64,000 nt of DNA from Streptomyces sp. WAC08241 (GTDB lineage Bacteria; Actinomycetota; Actinomycetes; Streptomycetales; Streptomycetaceae), in contig CP042279.1 of assembly GCA_007858575.1 (NCBI GenBank), positions 1,302,001 through 1,366,000 of the forward strand. The letters are read 5' to 3'. The notes beneath the pieces are model-generated. The model worked only from the letters and a program-made list of their open reading frames with translations. It ran no database searches and was not told where the DNA came from. Every line of letters starts with the position of its first letter. Positions within the stretch are counted from its first letter, which is position 1. Positions 18,856 to 29,663 of the stretch are shown piece by piece. The translations under genes and the position numbers were made by a program.

Positions 18856-19919
18856 CGGCCCCACGCCCTTCGGCGGGCGGTACGACGGGTCGCCCCCGTC
18901 GTACCGCCGCTGGACGCGGAGGCGATCCCCCGGCGGAGCGGGACGAGGCGACCGCCGCACTGGCCGAACTCTCCGACGCCGCCGGGCGGCACCTGGACAA
19001 CCCGGACCTCTTCCACCGGGCCCGGTTCCGCACGGCCGTGCACACCCGCCACCTGGCCCGCACCCCCGGCGGGCCGGTGACCGCCCGGATCGCCGCCGTC
19101 GCCGAACGGCGGCCGAGGCCGGGCTGCTGGCCGCCGCCTCCACCCGCGCGGAGATCGCGGAACGGCCCGACCGCAGACCCTGCTTCACCCCGGACGCCCT
19201 GAGCGAACTGCACACGCTGATCGTCGCCGGCGACCCCAGCATCCCCGGCCCCGGCGGCCTGCGCCGGTCCAGGCCAGGATCACCTGGGCCGATGGCCGGG
19301 TCTTCGCCATCGAGGTGGCACCCGGCAGGGAACTCCGAGGCCACGTGGAACGCTGGTACCGCTGGGCCGTACGCACCACCGCCCCCGCCCTGGACGCCGC
19401 CGCCCTCTCCGCGGTCCGGCTGCTGACCGTCCACCCCTTCGCCGACGGCAACGGCCGGACAGCGCGCCTCCTCGCCCAGTGCGACCTGCTGGCGGCCCGA
19501 CTGCTGCCCGGGCTGCTGCTGGACCTGGACGGCTGGGTCCACGCCCACCGCCGCCTTCACGACGAGGCCCTCGTCGCCGCCGCCGAAGGCCGATGGACGG
19601 AGTGGGGCTCCTCTTCGCCCGTGCCGTCACCGAGACCGCCCGGCACCGCACCACCACCATCACCCGCTACAGCACCCTCTCACCGAGGCCGCCGGGCACC
19701 TCACCGACGACCCGGCCGCCGCGGCCGTCCTCACCCACCTGCGCTCTCGCCCGCCGTCTCCGCCGGCTGGCTGCGCGACCGCATCCCCCACCCCCGGAAC
19801 CGGTCCTCGCCCGGCTGACGGCGAAAGGCGTCCTCAGCCCCCACCCCCGGCTCCCCGGTGCCTTGGTGCACCTCCCTTCCCTGGCAGTCCTCGACGAACC
19901 CTGGACCCCGGAGATCTAG
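18849..19919 (+). CDS. Fic-domain protein (probable AMPylase or related nucleotide transferase)
   Basis: About 355 aa. The core motif VHPFADGNGRTARLLAQCDL matches HPFx(D/E)GNGRxxR, with catalytic His and the Gly/Arg phosphate-binding loop. Before it, FTPDALSELHTLIVAGDPSI and VRTTAPALDAAALSAVRLL fit the Fic helical bundle. The GTG start at 18849 overlaps the preceding stop. Several frame breaks (about 18960, 19113, 19268, 19610, 19700). The C-terminal part (LTAKGVLSPHPRLPGALVHL) looks like a winged-helix tail, as in Fic/DOC proteins with HTH. I did not find a clear inhibitory (S/T)xxxE(G/N) helix. Target unknown. Confidence 0.8.
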
Positions 19920-20312
19920 CCTGCCGGACGTGGACCTCGCTCTGTCGGGGAGTCGCAGGTCGCGGAGTTCTCGCGGGAGGAGGCCAACGGCGTGGGCGCT
20001 CCCGCGAGAGGCGGTGCGCTGTGCGCGAGCCGGACAGGGCCGGCACCGGCTTCTGGCGAACCGTGCCACGATCAGCGGGGCCACGGCGGGCGAGGAGGCC
20101 AGGTCGGGGCGCCCCGGCCCCGCGGCCTGTTCGCGGAGGTCGTGCACCGCTTCACCCGGGGCACACCCGACTGAACGAACACCCCTGCTCATCAGGGACG
20201 TTGGATTCGGCACTCGTACAGGTGCCCCGCTTCGGAAACCGAAGTTCGAGGCCTCCGCGCACGTCTGTATGGTTGCTCCGTCCACGCTCTGCGCAGAGGG
20301 AGAACAACGCTC
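19920..20312. other. Non-coding gap before the LAL regulator
   Basis: About 390 nt. No supported gene. The sequence near 20190-20270 is less GC-rich and likely holds the promoter of the LuxR-type gene. Confidence 0.4.
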
Positions 20313-23144
20313 ATGTCCGCAGTGCCCGAACCGGCTGCCGACGAGCACCCTCCCGGACGGGAGGCCGAACTCGCCACGCTGGCGGGGGCCGTGACGGCGC
20401 TGCGGCACGGTCGGGGCTCGGTCGTGGAGATCTGTGGAGAGCCGGGCATCGGGAAGACCCACCTGACCAGGGCACTCGCGGCGCTGGCCGCACGACAGGG
20501 CGTCCCGGTGGCCCGCGCCCACGCTGTGCGCGGCGACACCACCCCGTGGCGGGTGTTCCGTGACGCCTGGGCCGCGGGGCCGGCTGCCGGCGGCAGGGAC
20601 GTACGGTGGTTCGACATGGTCCGTGACGGGCCCGCCGAGTGGATGGCGGGTCACGTGGTGGTCCTGGACGACGTCCACTGGTGCGATCTGGACTCGGCCG
20701 CACTGCTCGTGCGGCTGGTGCGGTCCGCGATGCCCGGCCTGTTCCTGCTCGCTCTCGCCCACCGCCCCCGGCGGACGGCGCCCGAGCTGAGGAGAGCACT
20801 GGAGGACGGCGCACGGGCCGGCACGGTGACGCGCGTCGAACCGGGGCCGCTCGACCCCGGCGCCGTGGCCGCGCTGCTCGCGGATCGGCCCGGCCACGGA
20901 GTGACGGACTCACGCGCCCGGACCGGACTCCTCCGTATCGCGGCCGACTTGTGTGGCGTGGCCGAGGGCAACCCCGTTACGTACGCCTGCTCGCGGCCGC
21001 GGGCTGGCGTCCCGAGCACGGAACGGACCGGCCGGGCACGGACACCGCCGGACTGCTGCGCGAGGCGAAACCGCTGATCGCGGAACTCGACGCGCTGTCC
21101 GCGTCGGCGGCGCTCACCGCGTCGGCGGCGGCCGTGGCCGGCAGCCCGTTCCGACCCGAGGACGTCGCCAGGATCAGCGGACTGGACATGGACCGCACCC
21201 TCGACGCGTTCACCGAACTGGAGTGGGCGGACCTGGTGCGCGCGGCCGACGGAAGGGGCGGCCTGGCCTTCCGCAACCCCGCCGTGGGCCACGTCGCGTA
21301 CGAGGTGGCGGGGTGTCCTTCCGGCTGCGTGCCCACCGCCGTGCCCTGGACCTCGTCGCCGGCCGGAGCGGCCGGGTCCGCGAACGGGCCCGGCACGCCG
21401 AGCGACTGCTCGGCGCCGACGCGGCACTCGCCGCGCGCACCCTCGTCCAGGCCGCCGCCGAGATCACCGCCCGGGATCCCGCGACCGCGACCCACTGGCT
21501 CCGCCTCGCCCTGGAGGCCCTGCCCGACGGGGAGGCCGACGCCGCCGACCGTACGGAGGCGGAACTCGCCCTCTGCCGTGCCCTGATCGCCTCGGGACGC
21601 ATGGACGAGGCCCGCACCCGCGCGCACGAGCTGTTGGGGCGCCGCCCCACCCCTCTCGACGAGCGGCACCTGCTACGGGCCCACGCCGTCTGCGCCGACG
21701 CCGAACGCCAGCTCGGCCGTTACGCGGAGGCGGCCGCCATCGTGGGCGCGGCCCTCGCCCTGCTGCCCAGGCCCCTGCCCGCCCCGCTGCCGCCCGAAGC
21801 CGCGGAACTGATCATCGAGTACGGGCTGGTGCACGTCCTGCACGGCTCGCACGAACAGGCCCGCGACCTTCTGGTGGAAGCCGTGCGGACCCCGGGCGCG
21901 ACCGGCGGCGCGGGTGCGACGGACCGCACCGTGCTGAGGGTTCTCAACGCCCTCTGCGCCGCTCACGCCGGAGACCTCCCAGAGGCCTCCGGAGAGGTCG
22001 CCCGCTGCGTCCGGCTCGTCGACGCCCTGCCGGACCCCTCGCCGGCCGCACCCCGGAGACCCTCGCCCTGCTGGGCAGCGCCGAACTCTACCTGGAGCGG
22101 TTCACCGACGCCGTCCGCCATCTCAGCCGCGGGCTGACCGCCCCGACACCGGCCTCCAGCGGCCCATCCAGCTCCACCGGCTGCTCGGACTGGCCATCGC
22201 CGAGTACTGGACCGGTCACCTGGACGCCTCCCGGCAGCACGCCCTTCAAGCCGAGGCCCTGGCCCGCTCCCTCGGCGTGCGGCCTGCCGTGACCCTCGCA
22301 CAGGCGATACGCGCCACGGGACACGTCTGGTCCCACGGCCGGGCGACCGCCGCCGAGGCGGTCGCCCTCGTCGAGGGGATCACCGAAGCGGCCCCGCCCG
22401 GCCACCGGTGGTGGACCGCTTCGGCGACGGGCCTCTCGCCCATGCCCGGCTGCTCGCCGGTGACGCCGACGGGTGCCGACGCGTGCTGCTGGACGCCATC
22501 GGCAGCCACCGGTTGCCACAGGTCCGGCCCTTCTCCCGGCCCCTGCTGCTCTCCCTGCTGTGCGCGGCCACGCTGGAGGCCGGCGACAGGGCGGAGGCGC
22601 GCCGCCTGGCCCGTACCGCCGAGGTCGAGGCGGACCGGCTCGGGCTGGCGGTCCAGGGGCGTACGCGCTCCGTTCCCGCGCCCACCTCCACATGGCCGAC
22701 GGCGCGCACGACGTCGCCGCCGGACTGTTCGAACCCGCGGCGGAGGCGTTCCGGTCGGCCGGCATGCCCCTGGAGTACGCCTGGACCCTCACGCTCGGTG
22801 CCCGGGCCTTTCACGAGGCCCACGGTCCGGACACCGCCCTCCGCCACCTCGACATCGCCGACGCCGTCGCCCGCACCCACACCGCACGGCTCGTCCGGGA
22901 ACGCGTGGCCCACCTCCGTACCGAACTCTCCGCCGACGGCCGCGCCGGGGACCCGCGCGACCTGCTCAGCGACCGCGAACGCGAGATCGCCGGCCTGGCG
23001 GCGGAGGGGTTGCGCAGCCGTGAGATCGCCGAACGGCTCTTCCTCAGCCCGCGCACCGTGGAGACCCACATCTCCCGCGTCTACCGCAAGCTCGGCGTCT
23101 CCTCCCGGTCGCCCTCTCCGGCGCCCTGCGCCGCGACGCGTAGC
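20313..23144 (+). CDS. Large ATP-binding LuxR-family (LAL) transcriptional regulator
   Basis: About 940 aa. GGAG and ATG start at 20313. N-terminal AAA-type ATPase: GREAELATLAGAV, Walker A VVEICGEPGIGKTHLTRALA, Walker B HVVVLDDVHWCDLDSAALLV. A long TPR-like helical middle follows. The C-terminal LuxR HTH reads LLSDREREIAGLAAEGL, SREIAERLFLSPRTVETHIS and VYRKLGVSSR. The true end is SSRVALSGALRRDA after restoring one G near 23115. Other breaks near 20975, 21315, 22050, 22130, 22405 and 22690. LAL proteins act as large single-component activators of antibiotic or catabolic genes. The adjacent genes give no clear target. Confidence 0.85.
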
Positions 23145-23274
23145 GCCGACCCGCCTCCGACTGCGCGGAGATCACGTGCCCGCGACCCGGCCCGCCTCCG
23201 CCCAGACGGGGCAGGCCGGCCCCTTCCGCCGAACGGGTGCCCGGGGCGGCAACGGGTTCCCGGTCGCCTCCGCC

Positions 23275-23890
23275 TCACTCCCAGCGTTCGGACAGTTGGG
23301 CGGAGAACGCCTCCGGGGTCACCGCGTAGCCGCCCGGGCCGAGTACCGCGATCGGGGCGCCGTCGGCGAGTACGGTCGGCGTCGACTCGACCCCGCCGCG
23401 CTCGAAGGCGGCGGAGACGGTGCGTGCCCAGGGCAGGTAGACGCCTCCGGACACCTTGCTCGTGAACGCCCCGGTGGCCAGCCCCGGCACCTCCCCGGCC
23501 AGCTTCAGCAGCGTCTCCTCGTCGGCGAAGCCGTCCTCCTCCTCGGGCGGCTGTTCGGCGTAGAGCAGCCTCAGGTAGAGCGCGAACGGCTCGCTCCTCG
23601 TCGAGCGCCGCCCCCAGCGCGGCCAGGGCGTGCAGCGACCCGCTGCCGCCGGCGTCGTCGTCGAGGAACGTCGCGAAGTGGTACTCGACCCGGAAGCGCC
23701 CGGCGTCGGCCGCCTCCCGGATCACCGTGCCCAGGCCGTTCTCCATCCGCTTGCAGTACGGGCAGCGGGGGTCCAGGTACACGCCGAGCACGTGCGCGGC
23801 GCTCTCGTCGCCGTAGCGCACGACGGTGTTGCCGGGGCCCGAGGTGTGCGCGGGGACGGGCGTCGCCCCGCCGGGGGTGTCAGAGGTCAT
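23275..23890 (-). CDS. DsbA-like thioredoxin-fold protein
   Basis: About 205 aa. The active site is LDPRCPYCKRMENGLG (CPYC) on strand beta1/helix alpha1. RFRVEYHFATFLDDDAGGSG follows, and after a break near 23590 GEVPGLATGAFTSKVSGG. A cis-Pro loop is in GVESTPTVLADG. This is the DSBA/thioredoxin_4 family. No signal peptide is seen, so a cytoplasmic oxidoreductase is likely. It converges on the LAL gene. Confidence 0.8.
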
Positions 23891-24217
23891 GCGGCCAGAC
23901 TGCGCCCGCCGCGCCGCCCGCGCAAAAGGAGCGCCCCGGCGTGCGGGCGCGTGACGGCTGCCGTACGGGTTACACGCAGGGACCGTGGGCGGGGGTCAAG
24001 GGCCCTGGATTGAGGGGAGGTTGGCGGGCGGGAGGACGGCCGGTGTACGCGGGCTCGGACACGGCCCTGGATGCCGACCCGGACCGGAACCCGGCCCGCG
24101 TGGCCGAAAACGATGTCCTGATTATTGACGTTCTTTCTGAAAAGACGGGTACTCGGAGCCGCACGACAATCGAACCGGATGAAGCGGAATTCGTTGTTCC
24201 GCAGGGAAGGGGACGTC
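23891..24217. other. Divergent promoter region
   Basis: About 330 nt between the DsbA-like gene and the lipoprotein gene. The sequence 24100-24200 is markedly AT-richer (attattgacgttctttctg) and likely holds the lipoprotein promoter. Confidence 0.4.
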
Positions 24218-24966
24218 ATGGCCGTACGCATCCTGAGGAAGCACGCCGTTCTCGCCGCGGCAATGGTCTGCGCGGGTGCCACCGCTCTCGTCGGCTGCGG
24301 GGACGGCGACTCGGACGAGGCCTTCGCCGGGAAGAGCGCCGACGCCATCGCGGCCGAGGCCGTGAAGGCGACCCGTGACGCCGACTCCGTCCGGATCACC
24401 GGCACTTCACGGGCGCAGGCGCGCCCGCGGCCGTGAAGACGGAGTTCCAGGTCGACGAGAAGGACAACTGTCTCGGCACGATGTCGATGAACGACGCGAA
24501 GGCCGATGTCCGGTAGGCCGGCCAGAACCTCTACGTCCGGGGCAACGAGCGGTTCTGGCAGAACGCCCTGCAGGGCCGACCGGGCACGGACACCGCGATC
24601 GACCGGCTCCAGGACAAGTGGGTCAAGAGCGGGCCCGGCGACAAGTCCACCCAGGGCATGTGCGACAAGCAGGCCCTCCTGGCCGCCATGGACAGCGACA
24701 AGTCCGAGCGCGACGGCATGCGGCGCGGTGCCACCACCGAGGTGGACGGCAAGGACGCCCTGACGCTCACCAAGCAGCAGGCCGACGGCGAGAAGCTGAC
24801 CCTGTACGTCGCCACCGAGGGCGAGCCCTACATCCTCAAGGCCGTCTCCGAGGGCGGCAAGCAGCCCGGCGAGACGCTGTTCAGCGACTACAACGAGAAG
24901 GTCGAGGTGGAGCAGCCGCCGGCCGGCGAGGTGGTCGACCCCAAGACCGTCACCGCGAACGGCTGA
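24218..24966 (+). CDS. Putative lipoprotein (LppX/LprG-like size), disrupted by an internal stop
   Basis: About 249 codons. MAVRILRKHAVLAAAMV leads to a lipobox LVGC. Mature features: DAIAAEAVKATRDADSVRIT, then KTEFQVDEKDNCLGTMSMND, FWQNALQGRPGTDTAIDRLQ, LTLTKQQADGEKLTLYVATE and GETLFSDYNEKVEVEQPPAG. This resembles common Streptomyces lipoproteins of the LppX_LprAFG-like fold. There is a frame break near 24410 and a TAG stop in frame near 24515 (after KADVR). The downstream half still reads well, so sequence error and recent inactivation are both possible. Confidence 0.65.
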
Positions 24967-25095
24967 CCGCGACTCGGCACCGGAGGACGTACGGGGACGT
25001 GGGGCCTGACGGATGTCGTTCGGGACCTTTGTGCGCGGCTGCGGCGGCACCGTGCCGTCCCCGTCCGTCCGGCCGTTCCCGGACCGGGTCGAGGC

Positions 25096-25380
25096 ATGAG
25101 GACGAGAAAAGCAGCGCGCCGCCTGGCGGTGAGGTGTTCCGCGCTGTTCGCGCTGGTCGCCGTGGCTCGAAGACCTGGGCTCCTGGCAGAAGTTCCGGCT
25201 CGTGTACCTGGGTGAGGAGAACGCGAGCGACGCCGGGGCCGTCCGGCGCCCGCCTCTCCCACTCCGGCGGCCGACTTCCGCGTGATGACGTGGAACGTCT
25301 GCGCGAACCACGACTCCGACTGCGGGAACCACCGGGTGGAGGGCCCCGCCCTCGGCGCCCGTACGGTGCGCCGGGACCTA
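25096..25380 (+). pseudogene. Remnant of a secreted endonuclease/exonuclease/phosphatase-family gene
   Basis: MRTRKAARRLAVRCSALFAL is a signal peptide. After frame breaks there are pieces WEDLGSWQKFRLVYLGEENA and DFRVMTWNVCANHDSDCGNH, the latter being the typical first strand of the endonuclease/exonuclease/phosphatase fold (MTWN). The gene then stops dead at the end of the hemerythrin gene. The catalytic Glu, His and Asp-x-Asn parts are absent. It looks like a 3'-truncated gene. Confidence 0.55.
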
Positions 25381-25383
25381 CCT

Positions 25384-26066
25384 TCAGCCGCGGAGCGCCC
25401 AGGTCTCCGGTAGGCCGAGGTCGGCGTAGAGGCGGTGGCGCTGGTCGGGGGCGAGGGTGGTGGTGACGGCGGCCAGGGTGCGGTGCTCCTCGCCTGGTGT
25501 CGCCCCGACGGCGCCGCGGACGATCGCGGCGCGGGTCGGGGGCGGCAGGGCGGGCAGCATGGCGCGGAGGTCCGCCAGGGTCTCGTCGGCGGTGCGGGAG
25601 GCCTGAAGGCGGCGAAGACGGCTTCCAGCTCGTCCTCGGTGGTGTGCTCCCACAGGGCCGGCATCGCGACGGTCTCCTCGGCGTGCAGGTGGGCGAGGTA
25701 GGCGGAGACCACCTCGTTGAGGGCCAGGTACAGCTCGTGCCGGGCTTCCGGCAGGCCGTCGGCGGGGGTGGCGGGCAGGTCGCGGGCGCGTGCGTCGAGC
25801 GCGGCGAAGGCGGCGTCGAGGCGGACGTGTTCGGCGCCCAGCGCGTCGGCGGCGGCCGGGGCGCGCTCCCGCAGCAGGGGGTGAATGAAGGTGTCCTCGT
25901 GGTCGGCGTGCCGGCGGAGTTCCTCGGTCAGGGCGAGGCAGCGCTCGGCGTGCGCCGTGAGGGCGCCGGGCTCGTCGAGGTCGGCGGCTCCGAGGTCGGT
26001 GGCCAGCGCGAACATGCGGGCGCGCTGTCCCATGTGAACATTCCGGTAGAGGTCGGTCCTGGGCAT
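25384..26066 (-). CDS. Hemerythrin-domain protein
   Basis: About 227 aa. The four-helix bundle shows His/Glu ligands in order: MGQRARMFALATDLGA, ELRRHADHEDTFIHPLLRER (HxDHE), GAEHVRLDAAFAALDARARD and YLAHLHAEETVAMPALWEHT (HxHxEE). One frame break near 25610. A di-iron oxygen- or NO-responsive protein is likely. It is divergent from a MarR gene, and a strong inverted repeat lies between them. Confidence 0.85.
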
Positions 26067-26099
26067 GTCGTGTCCTGGGGGATCGAGAACGAATAGGAT

Positions 26100-26132
26100 G
26101 ACAACATGTTGCGCTTAGGGCAATATGTTGTC
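26100..26132. promoter_or_regulatory. MarR-type operator between hemerythrin and MarR genes
   Basis: Arms GACAACATGTTGC (26100-26112) and GCAATATGTTGTC (26120-26132) pair in 12 of 13 positions across a 7-nt spacer. It lies 18 nt before the MarR ATG and 34 nt before the hemerythrin start, ideal for control of both. Confidence 0.78.
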
Positions 26133-26149
26133 AAGAAGGGGAGTGTGGG

Positions 26150-26592
26150 ATGCCCGACGAGGCGGCTCTGCTGATCGCCGACGTCTACGAGGCGGCCGGC
26201 GCTGCGGCGGCTGGGGAGGAGACCGCCGGCGCGGAAGGACTCACCCAGGCGCGGTGGCAGGTGCTGAGCGTCGTGTCCGAGGAGCTGCTCACGGCCCCCA
26301 GGCCGCGCGGCGCCTGGGCGTCAGTCGGCAGAACGTCCAGCGCGTCGCCAACGACCTCGTGGCGCTCGGGCTGGCCGATCTCGCGGTGAACCCGGACCAC
26401 CGGTCCTCGCCCCTGCTGACTCCGACGCCCGCCGGCAAGGACGCGCTGGCCCGCGTGACCGCACGGGCCGAGGAACGGCACTGCTCCCTCTTCGCGGACC
26501 TCCCCGACGAGGAGATCCGCGCCGCGCGCACCTCCCTCCGCCGCCTCCTGGCCGCCCTGGACGAGCAGGAGGGGACGTCGGGCCGCCGTTAG
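26150..26592 (+). CDS. MarR-family transcriptional regulator
   Basis: About 148 aa. Helices [16 protein letters not shown], recognition region [20 protein letters not shown], and wing [20 protein letters not shown] form the MarR winged helix; a C-terminal dimer helix follows. One frame break near 26295. It likely represses itself and the divergent hemerythrin gene through the inverted repeat at 26100-26132. Effector unknown; oxidative or NO stress is suggested only by the hemerythrin partner. Confidence 0.85.
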
Positions 26593-26744
26593 GCACGTCT
26601 CTTGCCGGCGTCCGCCGGTCGTGGGCGAGCGGGTGGGAGCGGCGCTCCCCGCCGACCGCCGCGCTCCACGGGTTGCGGAAACCGCCCGGGGCGCTCCGCT
26701 CGTCCCTGTGGGGCGCATGTGCGCGCGAGCGCTGGGAGGCGGCG

Positions 26745-27939
26745 ATGGAGGACGAGCGGATCGGGCTCGCCGAGGTGCTGGCCGCGGCGGAGGACGCCGC
26801 GCCGGTGGCCTCGCTCGACGTGGTGGCGCGCAACCTGCGCGACCGGTTCGGCGCCCGGTACGTGTCGTTCCTGTTCCTCGACATCGTCGGCCGGAAGGTG
26901 GTGCGGGTCACCGAGGAGACCGGGACCCGGCAGGGGCGCCGGTCCGATCGGGTCCCGCTGGCCGGCAGCGTCTACGAGGACGTCCTGCGCACCCAGAAGC
27001 TGATTCGGGTCGACGACGGGGCGACGGGCAGCGGGTCCTCGCCCCGGTCACCAACCGGGGCGACACCATCGGCATCCTGGAGCTGTTCCTGCCCGAGGTC
27101 ACCGACGACGTCCTGGAGCAGGTCGGAGAGGCCGCGCACGCGTTGGCCTACATCGTCGTCACCGACCGCCGCTTCACCGATCTGTACCACTGGGGCCGGC
27201 GCACCACCCCGGTCACCCTGGCCGCCGAGATCCAGCGCCAGCTCTGCCCTCGGCCCCTCCATGGAGGCGGCCGAGTTCGCCCTCGCCTGCGCCCTGGTCC
27301 CCGCCGACAGCGTCGCCGGCGACACCTACGACTACGCCCTCGACCAGGACACCCTGCACCTGTCGATCACCGACGCCATGGGCCACGACGTCGACGCCTC
27401 CCTGATGGCCACCCTCCTGGTCAACGCCTCCCGCGGCGCCCGCCGCGACGGTGCCGACCTGGCCGAGCAGGCCCGCCGGACCCACCAGGCCCTGCTCGAC
27501 CACGGCCGGCGCACCTTCGCCACCGGGCAGCTCCTGCGCATCGCCCTGGACGGCAGCGGCGCCCGCCTCGTCAACGCCGGACACCTGTGGCCCCTGCGCC
27601 TGCGCGACGGCCGGGTCGGGGAGGTCCCCTGGCCGTCAACCTGCCCTTCGGCATCGCCGCGCAGACCCCCTACCGGGTGCAGGACCTCGACCTGGGACCC
27701 GGCGACCGCCTCGTGCTCTACACCGACGGCGCGCAGGAGCGCCGGGCCGAGTCGGTGGACCTGCCCGGCCTGATCCGCGACACCGCGGCCGAGCACCCCG
27801 CGAGGTCGTCCGGGCCCTGACCGCCGCGGTCACCGACGCCGCCGGCGGCCACCTCCAGGACGACGCCACCGTCGTCTGCCTGGACTGGCACGGCCCCCGC
27901 GCCGGAGGACGACACGCCCACGCCGGCGCGGACGCGTAG
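26745..27939 (+). CDS. GAF-PP2C (RsbU/SpoIIE-type) serine phosphatase
   Basis: About 400 aa; GGAGG precedes ATG 26745. A GAF-like N-terminus (residues ~20-160) has [19 protein letters not shown] and [20 protein letters not shown]. The SpoIIE-type PP2C domain has [62 protein letters not shown] and [10 protein letters not shown], including the metal-binding Asp residues. Frame breaks near 27030, 27250, 27630 and 27800. Such phosphatases act on anti-anti-sigma proteins; no partner is encoded next to it. Confidence 0.82.
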
Positions 27940-27974
27940 GACCACCGGCGTCGCGCCCGGGGCCGCCGCGGCCG

Positions 27975-28629
27975 TCAGCCCAGCGAGAGCGGGATCCGTA
28001 CGCCGGCCCCGGCCAGGGCGGCGCTCTCCGCGGCGCTCGGCGCGCGACGGCCGGTTCCCACGAGCAGCGCGTCCGTGTCGGACAGGCCGGCGGGGAACGG
28101 CGTCCCGGCGATCCGCTCCAGAAGTGCGCGCGCGGCGGCCAGGCCCTCCTCGGGCGGTCGGGGCGCCCGGGGCAGGTGCGCGACCAGGTCCAGGTGGTGC
28201 AGCGTCCACTCCAGGACGTAGGCGGAGAGGTAGTCGGCGACCGTGAGCACCTCGCCGCGGGTGCCGACCCGCCCGCCGGGGTCGGCGAGCGCGGCCGCGC
28301 GTCCGGCGGCGGAGCCGACGTCGTCGAGGTGGAAGGTCAGCAGCCCCGGGTCCCCGTAGGCCGCGGCGAGCCGTACGGTCAGCGCGTCCAGCGGGTCGTC
28401 GCCGGTCGGCGGCGTGTCGGAGACCTCCCAGTACGTCGCCGCGTCGCGCGTCGGAGGAGAGCCGGCGGGCGTCGCGAGGGTGATCAGGACGTCCTGGGCG
28501 TCGATGACGAGGTGGCACACCAGATCGCGCACGAGCCAGTCGGCGCAGCCCGAGGGCCGGGCGAAGTCCTCGTCGGCGAGACCGGCGACGGCCGCGCAGC
28601 GCGGTCCACGAACGTGAGAAGTCGTCCAC
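27975..28629 (-). CDS. DinB/maleylpyruvate-isomerase-type (MDMPI_N) protein
   Basis: About 218 aa. After MDDFSRSWTALR and a frame break near 28605, the chain has GLADEDFARPSGCADWLVRD, LVCHLVIDAQDVLI, TVADYLSAYVLEWTLHHLDL and LLVGTGRR. The His spread (CHLV, LHHLD) fits the DinB four-helix metal-binding fold of the TIGR03083/MDMPI_N family of mycothiol-dependent enzymes. Substrate unknown. Confidence 0.75.
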
Positions 28630-28805
28630 GTCCCGCAGGCTACCCGCGCGGGCGCGCGCCCGCCCGTAGGAGTGAACGGCCGCCGCGAGCGGGCCATCAG
28701 GTGCCGGAAAACGGGAACAGGCGTCGTACGGCTTCGCCGGGTGCCGGCCGGCCGGTGCCCGCCGAAGCCTTGCCCTCCCGGCACCCGAACCGAAAGCGAT
28801 CGCAC

Positions 28806-29633
28806 ATGAGCGACACCAGGCCCCTCGCCCTCGTCACCGGCGCCTCCAGCGGCATCGGCTTCGAGCTGGCCAAGCAGTTGGCCGAACGCGGTTACGACCT
28901 CGTCGTCAACGCCGAGGACGACGCGCGGCTCCAGCGGGCGGCCCAGCAGGTCCGGGCGGCCGGAGCCCGGGTGGAGGCGGTCCGGGCCGACCTGCGCGAC
29001 CCCGAGCAGACCGAGCGCCTCTTCGCGGCGGCCACCGGCCTCGGCCGGCCGCTCGACGTCGTCGTCCTGAACGCCGGCGTCGGGCGGGGCGGGGCGTTCG
29101 TCGACACCGACCTGGCGGACGAGCTGGAGATCGTCGACCTCAACGTCCGCTCCACCGTCCACCTGGCCAAACTGACCCTCCGTGACATGGCCGCCCGCGA
29201 CCGGGGCCGCGTCCTCGTCACCTCGTCCATCGCCTCGACGATGCCGGGCTCCTTCCAGGCCGTGTACAACGCCTCGAAGTCCTTCCTGCAGTCCTTCACC
29301 GAGGCCCTGCAGAACGAACTCGAGGACACGGCCGTCACCCTGACCTCCCTGATGCCCGGTCCGACCGAGACCGACTTCTTCCACCGCGCCGACATGGACG
29401 ACACCAAGGTCGGGCAGCAGGACAAGGACGATCCCGCCCAGGTCGCGCGGCAGGGCCTGGACGCCCTCTTCGCCGGCAAGGACAGGATCGTCGCGGGCTC
29501 GGTCAAGACCAAGGCGCAGGCCGCCGCCAACAAGGTGCTGCCCGACAGCCTGAAGGCGGAGGCCCACCGGAAGATGGCCGAACCCGGCTCCGGCGACGAG
29601 AAGGACGAGAAGGACGAGAAGGACGACAAGTAG
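28806..29633 (+). CDS. Short-chain dehydrogenase/reductase
   Basis: 275 aa, intact. Classical SDR: TGASSGIGFELAKQLAERGY (TGxxxGxG), DVVVLNAGVGRGG (NAG), VLVTSSIAS (catalytic Ser) and YNASKSFLQSFTEAL (YxxxK). The C-terminus is a charged repeat DEKDEKDEKDDK. Cofactor is probably NAD(P)H; the Asn-Ala-Glu after strand 2 (LVVNAEDD) does not settle which. Substrate unknown. It is 30 nt upstream of the acetate kinase gene and probably co-transcribed with it. Confidence 0.88.
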   Translation: MSDTRPLALVTGASSGIGFELAKQLAERGYDLVVNAEDDARLQRAAQQVRAAGARVEAVRADLRDPEQTERLFAAATGLGRPLDVVVLNAGVGRGGAFVDTDLADELEIVDLNVRSTVHLAKLTLRDMAARDRGRVLVTSSIASTMPGSFQAVYNASKSFLQSFTEALQNELEDTAVTLTSLMPGPTETDFFHRADMDDTKVGQQDKDDPAQVARQGLDALFAGKDRIVAGSVKTKAQAAANKVLPDSLKAEAHRKMAEPGSGDEKDEKDEKDDK

Positions 29634-29663
29634 GAGCGGGCGGCCCGGACCGAGGAGGAACAC

